Shown: one piece after another, positions 38,201-48,004 of the stretch
How the letters are laid out: the number at the start of each line of letters is the position of its first letter
Position numbering within the stretch: position 1 is the stretch's first letter
Source: Owenia fusiformis
Lineage: Eukaryota; Annelida; Polychaeta; Sabellida; Oweniidae
Direction of reading: 5' to 3'
DNA: 64,000 nucleotides
NCBI GenBank assembly: GCA_903813345.2
Contig: CAIIXF020000010.1
Span: forward strand, 31,710,425-31,774,424
The notes under the pieces: generated by a model
Seen by the model: only the letters and a program-made list of their open reading frames with translations
Told to the model about the DNA's origin: nothing
Database searches by the model: none
Translations under genes and position numbers: made by a program

Positions 38201-41200
38201 GGGAAATGTGACTGCAAAAGTATGAGACCGCAGAAATTCTGCGGCGAGCGTAGAAAAGCAACTGGCCGCAGAAATGATAGACCGCACGGCGGCCGCAGGA
38301 AATGTGACTGGGGTGTTAGTGTCGATTACGGGACAATCGGCATTGGTATTCCGTCTTTACATTTGCATTTTGCATTCAAACAACACGAGAATACGGTAAC
38401 ATATGAAAGTTCATTATGGAGTGTTGCATATTGTAATGTAGATAATAATACGGACTAGTGCACGCGTTATCGTATCATAAATCTCACGCTATCGTATCCA
38501 AAGTGGTTAAATATATCACTGGGTTCATAAATCGTGATATAGGAACTATTCTTATTGCAGTGTTTACAGGGTGGGCCAAAAAATTTTGCAACTTTTTTAG
38601 AAGGCAAAAAAAGTATCATAACATTATGGTATTGACATGAAATTTTTTTTACAGAAACTTAGGGATAGGCATATCTTACCATTCAAATACTTAAGCTAAT
38701 ACTGACTTCACATTTTTTTGTCAGCTGTTTGAATATTAATGGTAAATTGTTCATGTGTCCGAGATTTACCGATTTTCCTAGAAAATGTGATTTTCTATAA
38801 TTTCATGTGATCATCGATAGAACATTTATTATGTTTGCTAAATATACTGCAATCTTTGTTAAGTGGTATATTGAGTGGCTATTCATCAGGACTAATGAAT
38901 CAAGGGGGTATTTTGCTCCAGATATTTCATAGTGACTTTTGCCCTATGGTCAGGAGCGCGATCCTGCTGGAATAAGTGAGCTGGGGCTGAAAGAGCCCTC
39001 ATTCTTGAAAGATGTCCCTTTTGAAGGATATTAGTCCTGAGTCGAATGGCCACCCAATACACCAGATGCCAACCCCTGGGTCTATCACACATGGGAGCAC
39101 CTGGGGCAAAGTATTGTAGTTAATGGTTATACCCCACAAATTATTTATCAACAATAAGAAGTTCTGCGGGATAAGTGGAGAGAACTACCACAACAACTGC
39201 TGGATCTCGCCATTGAGCAGTTCGGTTCTCGTCTCCATGTGATTGTGAAGATGAAAGGCGGATGTATAGAACATTTGTTAAATAAATAATTAATACGGTG
39301 TAACAACATTAACATAGTGACTAGATACTGATATAAACCTGTACTAGACATTGGTTAAACTGTTATCAAAGATTGTAGCAGATTTAGTAAACATAATGAT
39401 TGTGTTTTTGTTGATCACATAAAATCATAGGAAGTCACATTTTCTAGGAAAAATGGTAAATCTCGGACACATGAACAATTTACCATTAATATTCAAACAT
39501 CTGACAAAAAAATGTGAAGTCAGTATTAGCTTCAGTATTTGAATGGTAAAATATGTCTATCCTTAAGTTTCTGTAAAAAAAATCATGTCAATACCATAAT
39601 GTTATGATACTTTTTTGCCTTCTAAAAAAGTTGCAAAATTTTTTGGCCCACCCTGTATATGCCATACGCACTAAAATTCAACTAACACCTACTTTCTAAA
39701 ATTTTTGAAAGAAGGTTACGGTCATTTCCTACTTCTTAAACTGACCATTGGTATAAGTTTCTGACACTTGTGATAAAACTCGATAAACTGCTAACGATGA
39801 CTACTTTTCAGTAGTATAAGGCGAGTATTACGACCGTAAAATTAAAGACAGAGCCTCCACTATAAAAGCAGCTTGACCAGTAAAAATGGAGTCATTCTAA
39901 ATTTGAAAATATTAGGAATATGAAAAATTCTAATCAAGAGGAATAATTTTGATTTTCTGTTAGTTGTAGCCAACAGATCACCATAAAAATTGTCACAGAT
40001 GTTTATGAATACATTCTCCTTGAAATCCGTTTATCAATTATTGCAATTATGCATTACTTTTTTAGAAATCCTTATTTGAAAATTGGTAATTTTTTTAATT
40101 AAGAGGAGTGGCCTAATTCAAATTTCAACCAATGAGGTGAGGTATTCAGGGTCACATGATGTAAAGTTTGTTTGTAAATCTTTCAAAAGCACATGTTATA
40201 AGTACCATTTCAATAAAACATAATTCATACTAGTGTTAATCATAAGAAATGTGTCATTTACTTACCTACATATAGTATATTAAAGATATGACTCCAAAGA
40301 CATTATATAATTACAAAATCCAATGTATTTGCTTGATATTAAAGACTTCAAGATAACTGTATACTGTTCCAAAGACTTGAGATTACTACAATGTACTTGG
40401 CCATGGTTCACTTGGCTAACATTGATATAAGAAACTCATCTATTGCCTTTTCTAGAGTTTGATGATGAGTTTGCTTTAATGAGTACTTCCGGCAAGTCAG
40501 TGTGAAGATAGCTCTGTCTTTAATTTATTGTTTCATATCCTGTTAGTTCAATCTTGAACATTAGCACTTTATTTTTCTGATGGTTGAGACATGTTCACTG
40601 TATAATGACTGTGTAAGAATGAGGTCTCCTGAACAACACAAGGACAAATTCACTATTTTTGATGTTCCATTTGTCCAAAAATCTGATTACAAAGGTTTTT
40701 TACCTTAGAGAAAATTTATAAGAACGGGTCTCATATGGAACAACCCTAGGAAATGGGACAATTCATTATCTCTTACCATTTGCATATGGTTACATAAATA
40801 TAAAAGATCATCAATTTCAAATTTGGAAACACCCTGGTACAACATGGTAATAGAGGTTGAAATTAAAAGTGCAGAATTATTGCATAAATGAAGGGCATGA
40901 CTAAGTGCAAACCTTTGTTGTAGGTAGGGACCAGATGAAAGAACCAATACAAGTTTTCAATTTGTACAGAATTTCCCATACATTTCAAGCTTTTGTGCTG
41001 GCATCTACATTTAATTCTTGAAATGACCCCAAAAGGAATTGCTTTATGATATCAAATTTAGATGTTAGGGATTATTAGAACATGAATCAATTTACCTAAA
41101 GGAGGCCTACATTTACTTTACATATATTAACTGGAAAATCTATGTAGCAAGCATAACAAAATGTATGAAGACTCTTGGTTAAAAAAATGTTGGTCAATTG

Positions 41201-44200
41201 CTATCATTCAGTTCATGTTCACTGACTGTAAAGTATGAAATTATAACATGTGCTTTTGTTATGTTTATAAACATAAATATTATCCCATAAAGCATCACTA
41301 TTAGCTGATTGGATAAGAATTTGATTGACAAGCCTAATGGATGTGACTTGCCTTATAAGGTCTAATGAGCAACCAGGTGGTTCAGAAAGTCTGTCTTTAA
41401 GTCTTAATAGTCGCCTTATACATTTTTTCTGTACTTACGTGTCAACGATGTAGACATCTACGTCTTTTCCTGTACCCTCTGCTAGTAGTTGGTTGTCATC
41501 GATATCATCAAGTCTGTCAAGTCCCTTTGCATCAGAAATGTAAAAAACAGTTAATCTCAAATGTTAGTGATCAAATGTATAGGATGATATGTACACATCC
41601 TGAGTAAAAACTCCATTCCTTTTAATTTTTTAAATATGGGAACTGTTTCAAACTTATAATTATCCTAGTATGAAGTTTAATGGGTGGAAAGGTTTCAAAA
41701 TAAATGAGCATTGTGATACAGAAATATGTTATAGGCATTCGGTTGTACATGTATATTTTTTCTTACCCAACTATTTACATTTCTCGTTACACAACTGATG
41801 ATATCAGCACCACATGCAGGTGTGTAGGTTGTTGCAGGAGGTGCTTGCGTTGTTGTTGTTGGTCCTTGTGTTGTTGTGGTAGGTGCTTGTGTTGTTGTGG
41901 TAGTAGTGGGCGCTTCGGTTGGACAACCAATATTATACCTTCTGCATGCACATTTCGGTCGGCGAAGACAACGTTCTCGATTCCTTTGTCTCTTCACACG
42001 GCCTCCGATAGGACTCAAAGCATCAGAGTCCAAAGTAACCGTTACACTCTCTTCTACTTCCTCGACGATTGAGTATTTCATGATTGCATCTACAGTTCTA
42101 TTTAGAAAAGAACACGTTATACATGATATCTTAGTATTTTTACATGTTATTATAGGAATATCCTATGGTTTTGAAAAAATATCATTTATATCCATGAGTG
42201 GATATTGATATCTTCATGAGTGAGCGCAGCGAATGAGTGAAGATATTTGTATCCATGAGTGGATATAATTGATATTTTTGAAAAACCATAGGATTGTCCG
42301 TTTATCCCATGGAAAATCATTATCAGCGAAAAAAGTTGAAAAATATAATTTGAGAAAAATTTTGAAAAAATGAAAAAAATTTGAAAAAAAATTTGTAAAA
42401 ATGTTGAATTTTTTTTTGAAATTTTGAATTTTTTTGAAATATTTTTAAAAATAATTAAAAAAAGTAAAAAGAAATTTTCTTTGAAAAAATTCGAAACCAT
42501 CGAATATCACTTTTCAAACCATCGAATATCACTTTTCAAACCATCGAATATCACTTTCTAAGACGTGATATTCGATAGTTTAAAAGTGATATTCGATGGT
42601 TTGTGAATTTTTTGCTAAAATATGATATCTTCATCCACATATCAAATATATCTTCATGTGATATTCGATCTATATCCTTGCAACCATGGGATAAGATACG
42701 TTACGTCATGTTACGTTACGTTTCAACGCCATGTTATTTTACACAAACCTTGAGCCATTTCCACTTACCTTTGTGAAGCACACGATATGGTATAAGCTTT
42801 GAATTCGTTTATCTCAATGAATTTGCTCCTCCGTGAAATCCTACATCGACCGCGACCAGCCGCCGTGAAAGAATCGGGTTCCACCATGTTGTCATTATCT
42901 CTCATAAAGAGCGAACGTGTTGCATCATAATGTTCCTTCACTGTAAAGATAACAAGTAGATATCAGTTGATAAAGTTAGTTTGTTCGTGAGTTGATAATT
43001 TTTTAAAGTTTATTATATGATGTTTATTTATAGGTTTTCTACTATACTAGTAAACTAACGTTTAATCCTCAGTCCATTGTCGTTATCACTTACTACTAAA
43101 CCCAAGTGAGATATGGCTCTTGACTCAGCATGAGCCAATAAGAGTGTACGTGTCATGTGCTATCATATAAAAGTAATTTATTTCCAATAAGAACACGGTA
43201 TAGACATTCTATACTTTAAACCAGATGAATGATTATTTTGGGCCTAGATTGCGAAAAATTTATGTTATTTGTTAAATTATACTAGAGTTGGCCGTTTTAT
43301 TTAATGTCCATTTGCATATTAAAGGCAGAATCTGATCTATAGGGGTAACAAAATTACAAGCAACATGTATAATTGACCTACCACGTGTACCAATCTATTC
43401 TTTACAATATCAAATACAATATCTCCCAAAAGATTCACAATATGTTATAAATTGGTGAAGTTATTAATCAAAAATGAGTGAAAAATGTTTAATTCTCCCA
43501 AATGATAAGAATGGTAACCATTCTTATAGAAAAATAATACATTATTGTAAAAATCTTTAGTTTTCCTGGAATAAAGTATGCACTTTTGTGAATTTTAGAA
43601 AATAGACATGACAAGGAATGACATGAGCCAAAAATATTCTAAAATTGAAACAATTTTTTGTTAGCCTCTCGCTCTATCTGATTCGCTCTTAAAGCTATGT
43701 CATGGTTTTTATTTTGAATTGCTGGTTTAAGTCAGGGGGGGGGGATATTTCCCAAACATAAAATTTGAAATTGGCACGTTCGAGAACCAATTTTATAAAC
43801 AGGACTCATTTGCCATTGAAATGGATCTCACAATGTTCGCTGTTGTTTTATGAGTATTGTCTACAAGTTTGGATCCAGTAAATTCAGTAGTATTACCTTA
43901 GTTTTGAAATGATGATGTTAAATTGAAATAAAGCCATTTCCACGATTTCAAACTTTACTTTGCGCATGAGCTGCACTGAAAGAGCACGTACTCATGATTG
44001 TTCACGTGATCACATCCTGCAATTTGATTGGACATCATATACTGGGGAATTCCTGAATACCATGAAAGAATAACGGTTAGTACTCATAGTATGATCGTAA
44101 AATAACTCATAACGTTATTTAAAGGGTAATGCCATATCGTTTATCAAATCGAACGCTCGTTTTTGGTGTTGCTCACCGTTTAGTACAGCAGTTAAAAAGA

Positions 44201-45834
44201 TGCGATCCTGAAATAATACTCAAGGGAAAGATCGCCATACATTTATAAAAGGGAGCTTTTTATTTTGAAAAATCATTTTCACATTCAAGTTATGGGTGAC
44301 GTTTCAAGATATTCTATTCATGACATCTAGATTTACCCATCACGTGTCACATATATTAGCAGATAGCTTGGTCTTATGAAATGATCCTGTAAATGGAACA
44401 AGGTAGTTTGGATAAGTACACGGACTGATTTATATTGCCAGATGCACATGCATCCTTTGGATAATTCATTCTCCCGATGTTTATTGAGTCAATTGTAAAC
44501 CGATTATTTTTATCTTCAAGACGATTACGTTAAACTGGAATTTACAAGTCTCCCCCTTTTTCTTAAAACTAGACTGATCCAGTAGACTCGCCTGGAGCCG
44601 CCATCATGTTTTTATACGGGAAGCTTATCGTAACCCTTTAAATGTCGATATCTAAAGGTTTTTGGTGTTTTATGTCGCATATGATTAATTTTACATTACA
44701 TGGACACGAAACATCGTGTTTCGTTAAAAATATCTATTAATTTAATTCCAAAAAACTATGCTGTACTGTAAGAGAATTTGTAAGTAACTGACTAACCTTC
44801 ATCCATGGTAGCTGATGGATCAATTCTTATGATATACTCCTTGTCAACCTTGCTTGCTCGGTTACACGCTTTTCCTGTAAAGGGACGTCCATATTGTAGC
44901 ACACTAAAACTAATCACACGTCTTAAATGACTCCCTTTATAGAAGCTTTGAACTGAAGTCACACTTCTTAATGCTTAAATTGATAGTTTAATTGTCCATA
45001 CATTTTAAGAAAATAGGTATGTCAAAGAAGATGTTAAGCCAATATTGACCTGATAGCTCAGAAAAAAATTCGAATTTTCGAACAGTCCTTGTTGTCCCTT
45101 TTATAAACATTACAATTATTTTTTAGCATTTTGTATGTTGAAACAGCTGATTGAGAGCTGTCTGTAACTTCAATTGATAATTAATTTGTATTACTTTCCT
45201 CAAATCACTAACCAAAATAACTTACTTTTTCGAGCTTTCGGTAGCAGCTACTACCTTTGTCAAGATGATATATTGGCGGGAAATGGGCTGACCCTTGACC
45301 TGGTTTGGGTTTTACTCCTGTGTAGTTCCAACAAAACCAAAACCAGGTCAAGGGTCAGCCCATTTCCCGCCAATATATCATCTTGACAAAGGTAGTAGCT
45401 GCTACCGAAAGCTCGAAAAAGTAAATTATTTTGGTTAGTGATTTGAGGAAAGTAATACAAATTAATTAGCTTTACCTAACCGATGAATACATTTGGAAAA
45501 TTGATACTTGTTAAAAAGATTATATAGTTGTTTAAACCGACATTGAATAATCACTATTTTATATCTCATTGGAGAATTTTCGACATTAGTCTTAAACAGA
45601 ATTTCGGAATTTCGAAATATCTCTAATTTTGTATGGAACATGTTATTCACTATATGAAGATTGTATAATTGTTGCTTTGACACATATTCATGTAAATAAT
45701 GTATAGAGTGAAAAGAAAAAAGTCGACTTACGGAATTTCGGGCGAGATTTTCTGCCACGGAATTTTCTGCCACGGCCAGCGAGAGCCGCTATGATCAAAA
45801 GCGAAAACACTATCGCTAAAATATACCCCTTCAT
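23297..45834 (-). CDS. secreted subtilisin-like serine protease (peptidase S8, proteinase K/aqualysin type), 14 exons
   Basis: Predicted secreted endopeptidase, 503 codons. Exons 1-14: 45732-45834, 44797-44874, 42769-42940, 41767-42097, 41439-41524, 36451-36496, 35888-35954, 34164-34254, 27951-28019, 27496-27639, 26033-26114, 25758-25841, 24436-24515, 23297-23375. Every junction is GT-AG and phase-consistent. Order: signal peptide (~1-20), I9-like propeptide (~44-140, starting KEYIIRIDP), RVKR (151-154), Cys/Arg-rich stretch, Thr-rich linker (178-208), catalytic domain from ~228. Catalytic D256 (VYIVDTG), H289 (NGHGTHVAG), oxyanion N380 (SAGNSN), S445 ([11 protein letters not shown]). An intact catalytic set suggests an active enzyme made as a zymogen. 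The linker between propeptide and catalytic domain is unusual for this family. Least certain: exon 14 acceptor and exon 11 start, chosen by phase and homology. Confidence 0.88.
23376..24435. other. protease intron 13 with mariner-type transposase fragments
   Basis: Plus-strand pieces at ~23459-23520 and ~23714-23780 both encode a WTPAQK..V..KYEKC start, resembling the N-terminal helix-turn-helix of some Tc1/mariner transposases. They are two related N-terminal fragments about 255 bp apart, both broken. A terminus TTGAACACCCTATA lies at ~24139-24152. Confidence 0.5.
24516..27950. other. protease introns 9-12, no further feature recognised
   Basis: Apart from exons 10-12, this stretch is AT-rich intron. 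Open frames at 24539-24751, 24791-25018, 25450-25680, 26120-26329 and 26834-27037 have no recognisable similarity or splice-phase support. Confidence 0.5.
25758..25841 (-). CDS. S8 protease exon 12: catalytic serine
   Basis: 28 codons, phase 0 at both ends, carrying [11 protein letters not shown] with the nucleophile Ser445. This is the family's most diagnostic motif. Confidence 0.92.
28080..28870 (+). repeat. two diverged direct repeats plus a short tandem repeat (protease intron 8)
   Basis: The block CATTGAACG..ATTGCCGG..CACTATGACG.CACATATTG occurs at ~28078-28185 and ~28615-28735, each copy with its own internal short duplication. After the second, a unit with AAACTnG..CCCCTAGAAC..GG.AATAATA is repeated twice (28745-28875). 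Unclassified. Confidence 0.55.
29341..31437 (+). pseudogene. non-LTR (LINE) reverse transcriptase remnant, 5'-truncated
   Basis: One reading frame runs from ~29341 to 30972, broken only by in-frame stops near 29893, 30298 and 30613, with a frame change near 30960. Motifs in order: [21 protein letters not shown], the RT palm motif [15 protein letters not shown], and the catalytic AYADDLAL. A degenerate Cys-containing tail reaches ~31250, followed by an AT-rich 3' end. No endonuclease domain remains. Clade not assigned. In-frame stops but little frameshifting suggests moderate age. Confidence 0.85.
31440..31711. mobile_element. small MITE with 21-bp terminal inverted repeats
   Basis: TTGACACCAGGGGTGTCATGA at 31440-31460 matches the reverse complement of 31691-31711 at 19 of 21 positions. 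The arms contain their own GACACC/GGTGTC palindrome. About 272 bp, non-coding. Confidence 0.75.
31874..32850. other. protease intron 8, non-coding
   Basis: Contains a palindrome-rich patch at 31885-31985 built on ATATGATATTGACCG, words that also occur near 51340 and 55670. Otherwise nothing recognised. Confidence 0.4.
32851..33430 (+). mobile_element. ~560-bp MITE, copy 1
   Basis: Bounded by TTAAAGGGT and ACCCTTTAA. Internal sequence matches 44117-44643 throughout (CAAATCGAACGCTCGTTT, GGTGTTGCTCACCGTTTAGTA, CGCCTGGAGCCGCCAT). Same orientation, both in introns of the same gene. The frame 33177-33416 inside is not conserved in the other copy and is not a gene. Confidence 0.8.
33431..34163. other. 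protease intron 8, non-coding
   Basis: Nothing recognised except a short ACAAGTTGTCTTGGAGAC-type tandem patch at ~33662-33720. Confidence 0.4.
34635..35414 (+). mobile_element. deletion-derived Tc1/mariner element with ~180-bp inverted repeats
   Basis: 780 bp flanked by TA. Ends CAGTGTGTCCCAAAAAAGG and the complement of CAGGGTGTCCCAAAAAAAAGG. The arms match for ~180 bp with few differences. Plus-strand residues at ~34870-35100 are the transposase C-terminus ([18 protein letters not shown]), the region after the catalytic domain. The N-terminal and first catalytic parts are deleted, so it is non-autonomous. Lies in protease intron 7. Confidence 0.88.
36686..36932. repeat. 77-bp tandem repeat, three copies and a partial fourth
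   Basis: CCTGAAGTAT starts at 36686, 36763, 36840 and 36917, exactly 77 bp apart. The unit includes TTTTTGGGGTCCGTTTGGAC. In protease intron 5. Confidence 0.92.
37001..38318. mobile_element. composite palindromic cluster, ends TAACACCCCAGTCACATT
   Basis: Left-type termini TAACACCCCAGTCACATT lie at 37001 and 37154. Complementary right-type termini (AATGTGACTGGGGTGTTA) end at 37649 and 38318. A ~200-bp segment at 37655-37860 is inverted at 37965-38165 and present again in direct orientation at 37310-37510. The ends are GC-rich with runs of TTCTACGCTCGCCGCAGAA-type words. Looks like overlapping or nested foldback DNA transposons without coding capacity, in protease intron 5. Confidence 0.75.
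38577..39655 (+). mobile_element. Tc1/mariner element with an internal inversion
   Basis: 1079 bp flanked by TA. CAGGGTGGGCCAAAAAATTTT at the left and its complement at the right; arms of ~180-200 bp. The plus strand from ~39041 encodes [15 protein letters not shown] and a C-terminus ending [10 protein letters not shown]. The catalytic segment that should come just before, FQQDRAPDH, is on the minus strand at 38895-38978. An 11-bp inverted repeat (TCAGGACTAAT at 38886-38896, its complement at 39030-39040) flanks the inverted piece. Non-functional copy in protease intron 5. Confidence 0.85.
39656..41438. other. protease intron 5, non-coding
   Basis: No repeat end or exon recognised. The minus-strand frame 40705-40947 has no family resemblance. 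Confidence 0.4.
41767..42097 (-). CDS. S8 protease exon 4: end of propeptide, RVKR site and Thr-rich linker
   Basis: The acceptor after TCTAAATAG was chosen because it restores phase from exon 3 and continues an I9-like strand ([13 protein letters not shown]). RVKR at 151-154 is a furin-type site. Then a Cys/Arg-rich segment (residues 161-176, 4 Cys) and three TTTT-containing PT repeats, likely O-glycosylated. Exon ends at Trp228 (NSW), which joins GLDRLDD of exon 5, as in proteinase K relatives. Plus-strand frames over this exon are shadows. Confidence 0.82.
42170..42605. repeat. palindromic AT-rich repeat patch (protease intron 3)
   Basis: TATCCATGAGTGGATAT occurs twice (~42188 and 42250) around TGAGTGAGCGCAGCGAATGAGTGA. 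After a T/A-rich tract comes CCATCGAATATCACTTT in three ~21-bp copies (42497-42556), then its inverted form (AAAGTGATATTCGATGG) to 42600. It can fold into hairpins; unclassified. Confidence 0.7.
42941..44116. other. protease intron 2, non-coding
   Basis: Nothing recognised beyond a G run at ~43735. Confidence 0.4.
44117..44643 (+). mobile_element. ~530-bp MITE, copy 2
   Basis: Perfect 11-bp ends ATTTAAAGGGT (44117-44127) and ACCCTTTAAAT (44633-44643). Internal sequence is homologous to 32851-33430. Sits in protease intron 2. Confidence 0.82.
44920..45105 (+). repeat. dispersed repeat, second copy of 2225-2455
   Basis: Same block order as 2225-2455 (CTTTATAGAAGCTTT..TATGTCAAAGAAGAT..TTGACCTGATAGCTC..AATTCGAATTTTC). 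In protease intron 1. Confidence 0.65.
45178..45468. mobile_element. near-perfect hairpin foldback element (protease intron 1)
   Basis: The ends TAATTAATTTGTATTAC and the complement pair almost without mismatch for ~125 bp around a ~30-bp loop at ~45305-45335. Two open frames on opposite strands across it read the same peptide because the arms mirror each other, so neither is a gene. Confidence 0.9.
45732..45834 (-). CDS. S8 protease exon 1: start codon and signal peptide
   Basis: Encodes [20 protein letters not shown] followed by a basic RGRKFRGRK-type stretch. A hydrophobic core of about 15 residues makes a convincing signal peptide. The donor (GTAAGT) is strong. An upstream in-frame extension of the open frame has no better start context. 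Confidence 0.8.
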
Positions 45835-46560
45835 TGTATAAGTCGGTAAAGGTAAGAGAAACCCTACAAATGAAAAGTAATGCACCAATATATGAACATC
45901 GTTTAACTCCACATGATATGTGTCGGACAGTGACATCCTTAATCACGTCTCAACAAATATATTAAGCCCCCAACCCACAAATGATCATGGTCATTCTATC
46001 GCACCCTACAACACCCTACAATTGCAAAATGCTAATATCATGCATACATACAAATATATATATATAACATTATAAATTAGAAGAAATATTAGATAGAGTA
46101 AAACGAGCTGTTTCCTTCCATGTACCTCTAAACAATATATATTTTCAATTTCAGTTGGAAATACCACTTCTTGCTTAATTGTGTTATGGATAGTGGACGA
46201 ATATTATGAGTAAATTGCGCAGTAACGATGAAATCCTGACACTGGCGACATTCACATTGGACACAAAAGAACAAACACAGATAATCCAAATCTTTTAGGG
46301 AGTGCATTAGGCAAAGATTATCAGTTATGAGAGTAAAACACAATAACTAAATGAGCAACGTCTAACCATATCTTGAATTATTGATGATTATTTTAAAGTT
46401 GCTAATTTTTGAAACCATACTAGGTATTGTATATCGGTCATGCACATTCACTTTTGCATACCATGTTCACGCCTCAGGAAATACCCCACCCCAACAAAAA
46501 CGCTATCGTATATGAGTTTTATATCTACAATGTGTCTAATTTGTAAATAAGAGCAAATTA
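45835..46560. other. upstream flank of the protease gene
   Basis: An AT alternation (TATATATATATAA at ~46048) might serve as a promoter element but nothing decides it. No exon recognised. Confidence 0.35.
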
Positions 46561-47035
46561 TTCAGTAAAAAAACCTAGTCTAGTCTAGTCTACTTTAGTT
46601 TAATTTAGTTAATTTATTTATTTTTGGTGGTCAGTCTTACAAATCTATTAAATATAAAACAATTAATTACAAATTCACCCAGCCCACCTTGGGCTTATTA
46701 ACCACTGTTAACAACGGAATCGATACAGAATTAATACACGAAAATCAATATCACATGTTTCGAATGAATTGCCTTCTCCGCATAAAAGCAATCTTAATAA
46801 ATTTTACAATTTTACAGGTATGTTCCCTAAAAAGAAATTCAATTTTGCTACCTTCATTATCCAAATCTTTAAAATTTACCTCATCAAAGTACACGTATGT
46901 TTCTCTCAAATCATCATATCTATTGCAATGGAAAAGAAAATATATTTCTGTTTCAACTGAGTTATTGTTACATAATGTTCATAATCTTTCTTCGACATTT
47001 CGCCCTTAAATCTGCCTGTCTCTAGCAAACGTGTT
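46561..47035 (-). pseudogene. LINE 3' part: ORF2 C-terminus and 3' UTR
   Basis: On the minus strand ~46766-46990 encodes CNNNSVETEIYFLFHCNRYD.. and continues ..FIKIAFMRRRQF before a stop. This matches the Cys/His-containing C-terminus typical of CR1/L2-like LINE ORF2 (C..ET..HFLF.C..YDDLR). Downstream lie a GCCCAAGGTGGGC hairpin-like motif and an AAATAAATAAATT tail to ~46600. The RT domain is absent. Confidence 0.75.
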
Positions 47036-47039
47036 AAAA

Positions 47040-47330
47040 AGAATTGCGTAAGTGTAAACCTTATTGGACAGAGCAATTAACTCTATTCTGGAATGATATG
47101 CACTCTAACGAAAAATTATTTGTAAGGGTAGTAACCAGGCTAAATCAAGACTCAGAAGTGATCTTAAGAATGCTGCCAGGGTTCTTGACAAACATTTTAG
47201 AACTCCTAAGAGATCATTTGATAAAACTAATTTAGAGGGTTTTGAAAAGGATTGTGTAAATGACCCTAAAATAAACTGAAATGCTGTTGTTTATAAAAAC
47301 CCACTAGGCTTATTACACAAAAATCAAAAT
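47040..47330 (+). pseudogene. LINE 5' part, inverted: endonuclease-RT linker
   Basis: Plus-strand residues KCKPYWTEQLTLFWNDMHS, then after a frame change KNAARVLDKHFRTPKRSFDK and FEKDCVNDPKINWNAV, resemble the linker between endonuclease and RT in LINE ORF2 (PYW..L..LW..M..; F.K.L.R..R.Y; ..NPK.FW). Orientation is opposite to the adjoining 3' part at 46561-47035. Confidence 0.65.
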
Positions 47331-48004
47331 TTCCAAATAAATAGATAAAAAATAAGACCATTTAATTCACATAATTGACTGACATATTTAGGACATCATA
47401 AACAGTATCATCATGCGCCATCTTTATTATAGTTGATATGTATTCTTCCTAAGATTAATTGTAGTATTGAAAATAAAGTTTTAACATATTATAAAGTTTG
47501 TATTATATTAGTCTTTCTCCTTACCTTAATCTCGTTTCACCTTGAATGTTCTCCGTCGAAGCCCAATTGCCGTTAAAGACAATGGAACCAAGTTACGGCT
47601 CATTTTATCATGCATCACACACGTGGACTATTTTCATCAGCGGTAACCACTTTACTTCCTATATCCTATTTGTTCTATTACTCCGCTGCCAATCTGCGTT
47701 GTAAAAGAGACAGGATGTAAAATCATTGACAATGTAGATATCAATAAAATGGAGTATTTTCATCAGCTTAAAACCAATTCACACCTCAAGCTGATGCCAT
47801 GCGGAGTAATACAAAATTTAGTAATGCATCGTCACAATTCCATATGTGTACAAAACATGACGTTCATTCTCTCTTAATCCCTCATTTTTATCTCTATAAA
47901 CTGAAAATAGATTAAAATAACAAAATCTAAGTTTTTTTATCCAGTTCAATGATTCATTCGCAGTCTCGTTGCCATACGGAGTAATACAGGATTTTGTTAC
48001 ACAG
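47331..48004. repeat. intergenic stretch with dispersed repeat copy 47735-47905
   Basis: ATGGAGTATTTTCATCAGCTTAAA..CACACCTC..CATGCGGAGT.ATAC at 47750-47820 recurs at 49683-49745. Both continue to a TCTTAATCCC..TTTTTATCTCTATAAAC block. No gene seen. Confidence 0.6.

Noticed and set aside
42070-42081. ATG at the start of the minus-strand frame over protease exon 4 as the gene start
   Set aside because: Phase continues upstream through a good acceptor (42098-42099) to exons encoding the I9-like propeptide and signal peptide.
41704-42208. Plus-strand Cys/Val-rich open frames
   Set aside because: Antisense shadows of the Thr-rich exon 4 of the minus-strand protease.
45174-45460. Two similar small proteins on opposite strands
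   Set aside because: They read the two arms of one hairpin element; the identity is a mirror effect.
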